Shown here piece by piece: positions 7,810 through 15,286 of a stretch of DNA of 64,000 bases; position 1 is the stretch's first letter; each line of letters starts with the position of its first letter. Under the pieces are notes generated by a model. It did no database searches. It was not told the origin of the DNA and saw nothing but the letters and a program-made list of their open reading frames with translations. Both the position numbers and the translations under genes were made by a program. Source of the DNA: Adhaeribacter soli (GTDB lineage: Bacteria > Bacteroidota > Bacteroidia > Cytophagales > Hymenobacteraceae); assembly GCF_008727925.1 (NCBI RefSeq), contig NZ_VTWT01000006.1, positions 124,001-188,000 on the forward strand, given 5' to 3'.

Positions 7810-7822
7810 AAGAATTAAATTT

Positions 7823-7950
7823 AGTAAAGAAACTCGTTAAGCGAATATAATATTTTAATTTGAATATTTAACTAAGTTTCTTTACTTTTTATTGTGCCAA
7901 TCTGATGAAATTAGGCAGTTCTGGATCTGGGGATCATTAGTAAAGAAAAG
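7823..7950. repeat. Probable resolvase (res) site repeats
   Basis: Three copies of AGTAAAGAAA lie upstream of the serine recombinase: 7823-7832 (plus), 7877-7886 (as reverse complement) and 7939-7948 (plus). The first two extend into an 18/19-bp inverted repeat (7823-7840 and 7868-7886) around an AT-rich centre containing GAATAT and its near-complement. Inverted subsites beside the gene are what small serine recombinases bind. The function is inferred. Confidence 0.5.
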
Positions 7951-8111
7951 ATTCGTTTATTTAACAATGCTTCTTATCTACTTTTTTTTGTCTTACCTTA
8001 ACACAACAATAACCAGAAGGAGTTTTTGGTATGAGAGCTAAGGATTCCGATATTATCTACTTTGATATTATCTACTGCGCCTTGTAAAGTATGATTCTAA
8101 ATTAAAATTAG

Positions 8112-8267
8112 CATTTTCACCATGAGTGCAAATGGCTCAGGAAGCTTTTTTGTTTTGTTTACGATCCAGGCAAGAAAACTAGAGATATTTCAAATTTCAA
8201 TGATTTAAACGGATATAGGTCAAAGGGCGATCATAGTTTCCAGGTTGAAGTTATTGTTAAAAATTAA
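8112..8267 (+). pseudogene. Possible gene remnant (start missing)
   Basis: An open frame of 51 codons follows an in-frame TAG at 8109 and ends with TAA at 8265-8267. It has no ATG, yet its C-terminal half reads like real protein ('VYDPGKKTRDISNFNDLNG'). It may be the tail of a decayed gene broken by the recombination that produced this gap. Weak evidence. Confidence 0.25.
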
Positions 8268-8315
8268 GTTTAAATAACAGGTGCATTTAGTAAAAAAAGT
8301 TTTACAGGTTGAAAT

Positions 8316-9089
8316 ATGGAGTTTTTAGAATTAAGTGAGTCAATTTTCCAAAAATGGGTAAATAAGGATTTTAAAGGATATGATAGCTACATGTTAAAAT
8401 ATTTTCAATTAGATTATTGTCCAGAGCCATATCTATTACTGAAAGGTAAAGTTGATTCTTATAACTCTAAAACTTTATACTTTTTAACCACAAATCCTGG
8501 AAGGGGAGAAGATTATCAGCACATTAACTCAGTTAATAAAGATGTTCTATCAAGCGAATTAACTTATAAAGAAAACTCAAAAATGCTTTCCTCTATTTAT
8601 TTAAAATCTATTAATAATGTAAAAGGGAAAATTAATAAGAAAGCAAGTGACCGAATTAAGGATATGTTAAAAATTGGTGAAGACTTTGATAATATAATTC
8701 AGATAGAGACATTTCCTTTGCATAGTGAAAGCCTTCCAATAAACCATAAGTTGAAAATTGTAAATAATTATAATAATAAATCCAAATTTACTTTTACATA
8801 TTTAGAATCTTTAAAAAGTTATTTATTAGATAAGAATGTGATTGCAATATCATCTTGGAATGATGAATGGTTCAACTTTCAAAAAGGTATAATAATGTTA
8901 CCTGAAAGTGCTAAAGAAGCAACCCTTTGTACTAAAATGGGGCAACCAACTGGGAAATTTGTTAATGGCTTCCTTAATTCTAATATTAAAGGATTAACTA
9001 AGATTCAAGGAAATAATAACCTTCCAGCAGAATCAGGTAAAAATATAATTTTAAAGGAGTTAACAAAATTGAAAGGTGAATTTTCTTAG
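8316..9089 (+). CDS. Hypothetical protein with NPG and ETFPLHSE motifs
   Basis: A 257-aa soluble, Lys/Asn-rich protein of unknown function. Two conserved-looking segments stand out: 'FLTTNPGRGEDYQ' at about residues 56-68 and 'IQIETFPLHSESLP' at about 128-141. The arrangement (hydrophobic strand ending in N-P-G, later strand with F-P-x-H-S) loosely resembles the two active-site loops of uracil-DNA-glycosylase-fold proteins, but this is not firm. It begins a plus-strand run, 67 bp before a PD-(D/E)XK-like gene, in a defence-type neighbourhood. Very AT-rich codon use suggests transfer. Confidence 0.5.
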   Translation: MEFLELSESIFQKWVNKDFKGYDSYMLKYFQLDYCPEPYLLLKGKVDSYNSKTLYFLTTNPGRGEDYQHINSVNKDVLSSELTYKENSKMLSSIYLKSINNVKGKINKKASDRIKDMLKIGEDFDNIIQIETFPLHSESLPINHKLKIVNNYNNKSKFTFTYLESLKSYLLDKNVIAISSWNDEWFNFQKGIIMLPESAKEATLCTKMGQPTGKFVNGFLNSNIKGLTKIQGNNNLPAESGKNIILKELTKLKGEFS

Positions 9090-9156
9090 AATTGTAAAGA
9101 TGTTCGAAATGCATTTTAGCAAGTAATTCAGGGACTGTACTAAAGCTTATAAAGCG

Positions 9157-9678
9157 ATGACAACAATTAATTCTTTCGTTCGGCACATTAATTTTACCCA
9201 AATTGATGGCATAAGATTTAAGAAACTTGGAGATTTTGGGGAACAATTGGCATATGGAATTTTGGAGAACAACGGATTTTATGAAATTGTTGATTTGAAT
9301 AAAGGAAAAAATAATTTTCCATTTGCTGATTTTTGCGGTAAAAGAAATGGAATCAAGTATTTAATTAGTGTTAAGTCTAGGAATAAATACGAAAACAGTG
9401 GAAGGCTAAACTCTAGATATAAATTAGGTAATTCAGCTACCATACTACAAAAATTAAAAACAGAGAGTAAATTTTTGGAATTTAGGGATTGCGTACCAGC
9501 TTGGTTAGCAATATCATTCGAAGAAAAATCATTCGATGCATATTTTGGTACAATTGAACAGCTCAAAAATCACCGTGCAATTCCGATGTCAAAGAAGCAA
9601 TTAGCTTGTTATGAAATCTTTGCTTTAAATAAAGAGCACGATTTCAAACCAGAAGACTTTATAAATAAATATAATTAA
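9157..9678 (+). CDS. Putative PD-(D/E)XK-fold nuclease-like protein
   Basis: A 173-aa protein with a compact restriction-endonuclease-like signature: an N-terminal helix with Glu29 in 'GDFGEQLAYGIL', Asp58 in 'FPFADF', then the strand 'YLISVKSRNKY' with Lys73. This is the E...D...(x)xK order of the PD-(D/E)XK superfamily; the usual acidic residue two positions before the lysine is Ser71, a variant seen in some families. It would cleave or bind DNA. It follows the 8316 gene by 67 bp. No HTH or helicase is fused to it. Either a small nuclease or an inactive DNA-binding relative is possible. Confidence 0.6.
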   Translation: MTTINSFVRHINFTQIDGIRFKKLGDFGEQLAYGILENNGFYEIVDLNKGKNNFPFADFCGKRNGIKYLISVKSRNKYENSGRLNSRYKLGNSATILQKLKTESKFLEFRDCVPAWLAISFEEKSFDAYFGTIEQLKNHRAIPMSKKQLACYEIFALNKEHDFKPEDFINKYN

Positions 9679-9838
9679 TTGGTGGAAAACTTGAATTGAC
9701 CTTAATTATATTTAGTATCCTACTGGGTTAACTAATGTCTTCATTAAAACCTACATGTGGAGTTTCTTTCTACTAAAATTTCAAAATCTCAGAATTAAAT
9801 AAGCCACCATAAAAAAGTTTGCTATATAGTTTTAAATT

Positions 9839-10594
9839 ATGCATCTCGTTCCATTTAAAAAAAACAAATTTTCATCCGCATATAATCTAAATATGCTTTT
9901 CCATAAAAATAAAACTTATATTATGGACAATCATTTAGCTGCGGGTTGGTGTTGGCTCCAAAGGATTAATATTGATAAACAATACAATCTCTTACATATA
10001 GATAGACATTATGATTTGCTTCACAATCACCTTGATTCTTGGGTAGATCTAATCGAAGAAAAAGGTTTGAATTTAAGTGCATATTCAATTGATCAACTGG
10101 TTGATTTTAAATCCAAAGAAGTTAACAGTATAAGTGGAGTTCAGTTTCCCTTATTTAGATATGATAATTATATTCCCATCTTAAATAGAATTTACCCAAA
10201 TTTATTCGCTGAAAGAATTTTTGCAACCCATAAGAATGGTGAGAAATTTGATGAAATAGTGATTAATAAAGAAGTAGAGATTTGGGAATTACCGAATGAA
10301 CTTGAAAGATTAGTTATAAAACAGTCTAGAAGATGGATTGTTAATTTGGATATTGATTATTTTTTTATTCCTAATGTTAGAAATCAATCCTATCAATTTT
10401 TATCTGATGAATATATTATTAGTATTTCAAAGCAATTAAAAAAAGCTATGAAAAATATAGAAGTTTTTACAATAGCTTTAAGTCCTGAATTTTGTGGCAA
10501 GAACTGGGATCCAGCTATGAGAGTGTGCAAAATGATTACTGACGCTATGGGGATAGAATTAGATGGTTTATTTGGTAAATCTAAATTCGGTTGA
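9839..10594 (+). CDS. UPF0489-family, arginase-like protein
   Basis: A 251-aa protein of the UPF0489 family, which has an arginase/ureohydrolase-like metal site. Visible ligands: 'MDNHLAAGW' (Asp30, His32), 'HIDRHYD' (Asp55-x-His57-x-Asp59, equivalent to arginase DAHxD) and 'NLDIDYF' (Asp171-x-Asp173), with a late 'SPEFCG' (Glu217). As I recall, characterised members of this family are peptide arginases that turn arginine into ornithine in ribosomal peptides. No RiPP precursor or maturase is recognisable nearby, so the substrate is unknown. The gene stands alone on the plus strand (160 bp before, 102 bp after). With the PAD-like enzyme it is the second guanidine-handling fold on this island. 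Confidence 0.75.
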   Translation: MHLVPFKKNKFSSAYNLNMLFHKNKTYIMDNHLAAGWCWLQRINIDKQYNLLHIDRHYDLLHNHLDSWVDLIEEKGLNLSAYSIDQLVDFKSKEVNSISGVQFPLFRYDNYIPILNRIYPNLFAERIFATHKNGEKFDEIVINKEVEIWELPNELERLVIKQSRRWIVNLDIDYFFIPNVRNQSYQFLSDEYIISISKQLKKAMKNIEVFTIALSPEFCGKNWDPAMRVCKMITDAMGIELDGLFGKSKFG

Positions 10595-10696
10595 TTGCTT
10601 TAAATGGATTTATAATTACTGTGATAGTACAAATAAAAGGATTATTTCAACGTCAAATGATTTCATTGTTATGAATTAATAAATAGAAAGTCCTGT

Positions 10697-11521
10697 ATGA
10701 TAAATGCTAATTCGATAAATTTCCTTAATGAATCCATTTCCAAATTATCAGTTTCAACAAAGCAGAGGTTTGAAAATTTTAGGCAATTTAATTTCCTTTC
10801 AATAGACAACTTACTAATTAAAAAGAGGGGAAATTTAGCAGATTTTTATACCGTAGCTAGCGATTTAACAGACGCTTTTCAAAAAATTAGAAGGGTTTCA
10901 GATGAACGTAATAGGCTAACAAGTGGCGATTTGAATGTGTTTAATATGTTTGGAGTAGGGGAGACAATGCACTCCTATATTCTTGCTAGCTTTTTAAATC
11001 CTCATTCAAATCATGGTCAAAAACATCTTTTCCTAAATGTTTTTCTGGATCTTATAGGAATTAAGCGACATTCAGATAATGAAAATTGGATTGTAACTGC
11101 TGAAAAGGGAAGAATTGATGTTCTTCTGAAAAGATCGTATCCACACTCTGTTGTAGTAATTGAGAATAAGTCCAATTATGCAGTTGATCAGTCGCACCAG
11201 CTTTACAGATATTGGCACCAAGAAATTTATAGACCTATAAGGGAGCGGCACCTATCTACTGATTATATTCTAAATCCACCATCCGAATATTATCAGCTTA
11301 TTTATTTAACACCTTCACAAACGAAACTGCCAAGTGATAATAGTTTGATAAAACCAAGTGATTGGCCTAAAGATCTGCCAAGAGTTGTTCCAATGCAACC
11401 TCAGTTCCTATTCTTTGGTGATTTCATAGTGAAGTGGCTAGAATGTTCGTTACTGGAAGTACCGAAAGAAAATTTTCGATTACAAGAATATATCTTACAA
11501 TATCTAGAACTTTGGAAATAA
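10697..11521 (+). CDS. PD-(D/E)XK nuclease family protein (PDDEXK_4-like)
   Basis: A 274-aa nuclease with the motifs of the PDDEXK_4 group: Glu89 in 'GVGETMHSYILASFLNP', Asp141 in 'GRIDVLL', Glu156-x-Lys158 in 'VVVIENKSN', and the following 'DQSHQLYRYW' (Gln168 and Tyr170) typical of this family. It should cut nucleic acid with Mg2+. Such proteins are frequent in defence islands. It starts a tight plus-strand group: 10 bp to the next gene, then a TAATG overlap, then a 22-bp gap to a cysteine peptidase. The N-terminal 80 residues are helical and may sense the trigger. Confidence 0.8.
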   Translation: MINANSINFLNESISKLSVSTKQRFENFRQFNFLSIDNLLIKKRGNLADFYTVASDLTDAFQKIRRVSDERNRLTSGDLNVFNMFGVGETMHSYILASFLNPHSNHGQKHLFLNVFLDLIGIKRHSDNENWIVTAEKGRIDVLLKRSYPHSVVVIENKSNYAVDQSHQLYRYWHQEIYRPIRERHLSTDYILNPPSEYYQLIYLTPSQTKLPSDNSLIKPSDWPKDLPRVVPMQPQFLFFGDFIVKWLECSLLEVPKENFRLQEYILQYLELWK

Positions 11522-11531
11522 CATTAATTTG

Positions 11532-12137
11532 ATGCAAAAAGAACTATTAAACCAAGCAATGGCTGTTTTCGACAGTCCTGAGAAATGGCAAGCATTTTTA
11601 GATATGGTGAATCAAAAGGATGCATTGAAATGGCAATATTTTAAAAAAATAAAGCAGCCTTTGTTGAAATATTTTCACGAAAACCCTGTGGAAGGTTGGG
11701 TTTGTGAACCGTGGTCAAATAAAGATTACGATTTTAGATGGTATTTAAAAGATTTTGGGCCGAAATCACTTTGTTTGGCAATAGGATGGAGTTTTGAATT
11801 TCATCTTCACCTGGAAGATATTGTGGGGTTTGATTCTTTAAAGATTGATGATTTGTTAAAGACAGAATATTCAATGCTTTTAGCAAGTTTCGATAGGGTG
11901 GATAGGCAATATGAATCACACACTAAAGCTATGGAATGGAGGAATTATAGCTTCGGAAGTCCATATGATACCTACTTTGATAACAACCACATAGATCACC
12001 TGTCATGGTATGCTGGCAATGAAACCCAAAATTTTGTAAATCAAATAGTTGCTAAGGTTGAAAAATTTAGGAAAAGCCAAGAAATTACTCAGATGCTATA
12101 TGAGTTAAATGAAAAGTCAAGAAAACTAATATCATAA
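11532..12137 (+). CDS. Hypothetical protein next to PDDEXK nuclease
   Basis: A 201-aa soluble protein rich in Trp, Phe and Tyr, without a domain I can name. I start it at ATG 11532; a TTG directly before it is possible. The middle has alternating strand-like segments ('FRWYLKDFGPKSLCLAIGW', 'EFHLHLED'). It ends with TAA overlapping the next ATG (TAATG at 12135-12139), so its translation is coupled with the 83-aa zinc-type protein. It starts 10 bp after the nuclease stop, so it may be a partner, regulator or inhibitor of that enzyme; this is inference from position only. Confidence 0.6.
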   Translation: MQKELLNQAMAVFDSPEKWQAFLDMVNQKDALKWQYFKKIKQPLLKYFHENPVEGWVCEPWSNKDYDFRWYLKDFGPKSLCLAIGWSFEFHLHLEDIVGFDSLKIDDLLKTEYSMLLASFDRVDRQYESHTKAMEWRNYSFGSPYDTYFDNNHIDHLSWYAGNETQNFVNQIVAKVEKFRKSQEITQMLYELNEKSRKLIS

Positions 12138-12388
12138 TGGCATATTTCATCTATCAAAATTTTCCAAACCAAAGTGTTAAAATCCATAGGGGCGATTGCT
12201 GTTTCTGCAATAATGGAATTGGATTACAGCGAAATATTTTAGGTGATGCAAATGGGCGATGGTTTTTGAGCTTAGGTAATGGATATCTGACCTATCAAGT
12301 TGCATCGGAAGTTGCTCAGCAATTAGCCCTGCAAATGGGAATTGAATCCCAAGATTGCCTTGTGTGTAATTCTTCGATCCAGCGTTAG
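12137..12388 (+). CDS. Small protein with two CxxC pairs
   Basis: An 83-aa protein with Cys21-x2-Cys24 in 'HRGDCCFCNNG' and Cys74-x2-Cys77 near the C-terminus, probably binding one zinc. The layout 'H+..C..C..G.G..........W....', followed by an Ala-rich helix, resembles a widespread group of small bacterial proteins of unknown role. The start ATG overlaps the previous stop by one base. It lies between an unknown protein and a C39-like peptidase, all on the plus strand. I assign no function. Confidence 0.6.
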   Translation: MAYFIYQNFPNQSVKIHRGDCCFCNNGIGLQRNILGDANGRWFLSLGNGYLTYQVASEVAQQLALQMGIESQDCLVCNSSIQR

Positions 12389-12410
12389 TAACTTCATTAC
12401 AAAAAAAAAT

Positions 12411-13058
12411 ATGCCTATTAATGTTATTGATTTATTGGAGACAACTGAATGTGGGCCTGAAGCTTATAATGAAAATGGTGAAAAGCAAGAGGTGTTTCTA
12501 AACCAAGGGTCAATCGATGGGGCTTGTGGTCCTTATAGCATTCTTATGGCTCTTTTAAGTATTGGGTTAGTAAATAGAGATGAAGTAACGTCTTTCAATA
12601 CTGATGGAAGAACAAGACTTGGTAAGTTTTTGAAGAATATAGGTAATGACTATAATACCTTATTTAGAGATGGAACCCATTTGCACGACTTAGAAAAAAT
12701 CGTAAAAGCATCTTATGGTGGACAACTTTCGATTGAATTTGAAGATTCAAAAAATAAAAAGATAATAAATTTTACGCTTGAACATCTTAAGCAAAACCAC
12801 CCCACAATCATAGGGCTTAACTATTCAGGAGGTGGCCATTGGATGCTTGCCGTTGGTTTTGAATCAGACGCTAAAGGTCAAATAAATAGATTACTCTTAC
12901 TTGATCCTTCGGGAAATAAACCAGTAGTATCATCCTGGAACACGATCATTGATTTAAATATTACCAAAGCTGGTATCTATCCATATAAATGGTGGACTGC
13001 AGATTATCATATCCAGTTTGACCAAGCGATAGCCTTATGGAATAAAAAAGTTAAGTAG
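12411..13058 (+). CDS. C39/papain-like cysteine peptidase-fold protein
   Basis: A 215-aa protein with the catalytic triad layout of a papain-like (C39-type) peptidase: Cys39 in 'GSIDGACGPYSILMAL', His143 in 'GGGHWMLAVGF' and Asp165 in 'LLLLDPSG'. I start it at ATG 12411, 22 bp after the previous gene; the longer frame from 12342 would overlap that gene and adds nothing conserved. There is no signal peptide, so it acts in the cytoplasm, and no transporter is nearby as bacteriocin C39 processing would need. It closes the nuclease group at 10697-13058, which suggests a proteolytic activation or toxin role. Convergent with the ARH gene. Confidence 0.7.
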   Translation: MPINVIDLLETTECGPEAYNENGEKQEVFLNQGSIDGACGPYSILMALLSIGLVNRDEVTSFNTDGRTRLGKFLKNIGNDYNTLFRDGTHLHDLEKIVKASYGGQLSIEFEDSKNKKIINFTLEHLKQNHPTIIGLNYSGGGHWMLAVGFESDAKGQINRLLLLDPSGNKPVVSSWNTIIDLNITKAGIYPYKWWTADYHIQFDQAIALWNKKVK

Positions 13059-13074
13059 TATCTAAAGGTTTGGA

Positions 13075-14601
13075 TTAGCCTTTAACTATATCAATTAATA
13101 AATCAATTAGATCAGGTTTGATATTCTTGTTATCTTTAAAATAAGATTTCAATTGATTAAAATTAGTGAGACTGAGCTTTGATTCTGCAATTTCAAATAG
13201 GATAGACTCATTATTTTCTGATTTGGCCTTTTCCAAATCGCCATAGTTTTTTAAATCAAAGGATTTTGAAAAAACACAGTATTGGCCTATTTCAAATTCA
13301 ACTCCTAGAATTAGGTTGTACTTCCCAGAGGTTAATGTTTTCTGCCGATTTAGGTATTTAATGCTTCCCGAACCTAAAGGATCAAAAGTTATTAATTCAT
13401 TTTCTATAAAATTATCTTCAATTATTGAGTTTAAACTCTTTTTCCCTTCCAGGTTTGCTGGTTTTTTTAGTATTCCTTTTTGCCCTTCCGAGATTGCTAA
13501 AAGCCCTGCCGAAATTTCTTCTAAATAGAGTTCATCTTGTACCTTACTCCATTTTTTCGGAATACAATTTTGTCCATGTAAAGCTCCGATCAATCCACCT
13601 GTGAATGCCGCAATACTATCTGTATCACTACCAATACTATTAACAGCTTCATTGATTGCCTCTGTCGGATTGTTATGAAAAATACAAGTAAGATAGATAC
13701 CAGCTAGAACAGTAGATATTCCTGATCCTTTAGTTGAGTTTTCATAACAACCTAATTGAACCAAAGTGTCTTTGACAGAGATGTTTTTTTGAATAGCAAC
13801 ATATAAATCTCTTAAATATTGCTGGGTTTCATTTAGGGTAGCTGTAAACTCATGTTCAAAATTTTTTCCAAATGAGTTCCATTCTAATTTCCAATCGAGA
13901 AAAGATTTCTTGTTCAAAAACGCCAAGTGAAACTTTTGGTGAATGTCTTTTCCTAAATATGCAATAAATGAATTTGGATTAAAATCTTCAGGTCTAAATT
14001 GGATAATATGGTTGATAGCAAAACCATACAGTATAGCTCCAATTATTGCTCGTGGGTGACCATGAGTAATGATACTATTAGCAAAAATTTCTTCTTTAAT
14101 TTTTTCTTCATTCCCTAAATTAGCAAGTGCAATGGGTAAAATTCTCATGGCAGCCCCATTTGCGCCGCTATCCCGATAATCAATAACTGAATCTTTTACT
14201 TTAAAGGTGAAGAAGTTTTTATTCCATTTTGCAGATTTTCTTGAAATTTTTATTGCAGCATTTTTTACTGTCCTACCACCACCCCGTGCGTAATGCAACC
14301 AATTAGGAAGTTCAACCTTTGAAAAATAGTGTTGATCTACATCTCCATTCTCCTTGATACTCCTTGCAACCGAAAGCATAAGTTGGGTATCATCTGAGTA
14401 AGATCCAGCCTTTATGAAATCGGTATATCCTAAAAATCTGCCTCCAACAGTTTTTTGCCAATCGAAAAATCTATCGATTCTTGAGGCATTATATTTCTTC
14501 TGAATCGAGTCCTGAGATTTTTCGAACTCTGTTATCCAGCCTAAGGCGTCCCCAATAGCAGCCAATTTAATACTGCCTTTGTATTTAGTTTCTGGCTTCA
14601 T
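13075..14601 (-). CDS. ADP-ribosylglycohydrolase (ARH/DraG family), likely eraser for DarT
   Basis: A 508-aa protein whose first ~330 residues are an ARH/DraG ADP-ribosylglycohydrolase domain: 'GSIKLAAIGDALGW', 'GSYSDDTQLML', 'NGAAMRILPIAL', 'THGHPRAI' and 'SIGSDTDSIAAFTGG', which together hold the two Mg ions and the ADP-ribose. About 170 further residues with no recognised domain follow. It starts inside the stop of the DarT-like gene (TAATG), so the two are translationally coupled. The natural role is removing ADP-ribose placed by DarT. Known DarG antitoxins are macrodomain proteins; here the ARH fold would do the same job. The C-terminal part may bind DNA or the toxin. Confidence 0.85.
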   Translation of the reverse strand: MKPETKYKGSIKLAAIGDALGWITEFEKSQDSIQKKYNASRIDRFFDWQKTVGGRFLGYTDFIKAGSYSDDTQLMLSVARSIKENGDVDQHYFSKVELPNWLHYARGGGRTVKNAAIKISRKSAKWNKNFFTFKVKDSVIDYRDSGANGAAMRILPIALANLGNEEKIKEEIFANSIITHGHPRAIIGAILYGFAINHIIQFRPEDFNPNSFIAYLGKDIHQKFHLAFLNKKSFLDWKLEWNSFGKNFEHEFTATLNETQQYLRDLYVAIQKNISVKDTLVQLGCYENSTKGSGISTVLAGIYLTCIFHNNPTEAINEAVNSIGSDTDSIAAFTGGLIGALHGQNCIPKKWSKVQDELYLEEISAGLLAISEGQKGILKKPANLEGKKSLNSIIEDNFIENELITFDPLGSGSIKYLNRQKTLTSGKYNLILGVEFEIGQYCVFSKSFDLKNYGDLEKAKSENNESILFEIAESKLSLTNFNQLKSYFKDNKNIKPDLIDLLIDIVKG

Positions 14602-15281
14602 TAGTTTCTTTGTGATGTAAAAAGAGATTCATCAATAACGAACTTCTCTGTACCAAGATAGCCCAACGCAGCTTTCGCCGAAGCAAGATCCTTTGCATCC
14701 TTAAAGCAAACTTCCAAAACATCGTCATACTTGATCATATCCTTCACTAATATTTCAGCTTGGACATCTGTAGGATACTTTGCTTTCAAATTACCTCTGG
14801 ATGCTATTCTGCTTCCTGAAAAACTGTTTATTGTAAGGTTATCTTGAAATAACTGTTCAAATTTTCTTAAGTCGCCTGATATGCCATATTGCTTTTTAGC
14901 GCAATTGGAAGCAGCATTCGTAACTGCAAATAGTGTTTCCTTTTGATAAATGTATTTTGGGTTAATTTTTAGCACGCACCATTGTATATGAGGCTGATCA
15001 GAGGTACGTTCCCTAAATTTATTAAAAAGGAAATAATTTGGAAAGGATAGTGAGAGGTTAATGTAATTTTTGTCGTCATACCTTACTTTATCGGTGAATT
15101 CGACAAAATCCAAGATATCAGTTTGGTAAATGTCCAGTTGCTCAAGGTAAGCCCTGGAATATAAAAAGCCATTTTCCAGAATGCTAAGAAGGTTTATAGT
15201 AGGAGTGAAGTGAACTAAGTATTCAATCCCCTTTGAAGATATTTGCCTTTCGAAATGATCGAAGTCAGTTTTATTATCCAT
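14601..15281 (-). CDS. DarT-like (DUF4433) DNA ADP-ribosyltransferase toxin
   Basis: A 226-aa protein with the ADP-ribosyltransferase features of the DarT family: 'YLVHFTPTINLLSILENG' near the N-terminus (NAD-binding His24), a 'TNAAS' segment at 121-125 and 'YPTDVQAEILV' (169-179) with the probable catalytic Glu176. DarT enzymes attach ADP-ribose to bases of single-stranded DNA, blocking replication and giving phage immunity by growth arrest. The gene lies 5 bp after an SF1 helicase and its stop overlaps the ARH start. The family match is motif-based and the modified base cannot be predicted. The organisation argues for a toxin-antitoxin module extended by a helicase. Confidence 0.78.
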   Translation of the reverse strand: MDNKTDFDHFERQISSKGIEYLVHFTPTINLLSILENGFLYSRAYLEQLDIYQTDILDFVEFTDKVRYDDKNYINLSLSFPNYFLFNKFRERTSDQPHIQWCVLKINPKYIYQKETLFAVTNAASNCAKKQYGISGDLRKFEQLFQDNLTINSFSGSRIASRGNLKAKYPTDVQAEILVKDMIKYDDVLEVCFKDAKDLASAKAALGYLGTEKFVIDESLFTSQRN

Positions 15282-15286
15282 TTGAG

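Larger units (their letters stand above)
7810..8315. other. 506-bp gap with res-like repeats and a gene remnant
   Basis: This region between the resolvase and the next plus-strand gene has no intact gene. Its left part holds three AGTAAAGAAA-type repeats (a probable res site) and its right part an open frame without a start codon (8112-8267). The rest is AT-rich sequence in which I see nothing more. Confidence 0.5.

Noticed and set aside
13062-13083. AAAGG...CCTTT hairpin between the convergent peptidase and ARH genes
   Set aside because: Only a 5-bp stem overlapping a stop codon; too weak to call a terminator.
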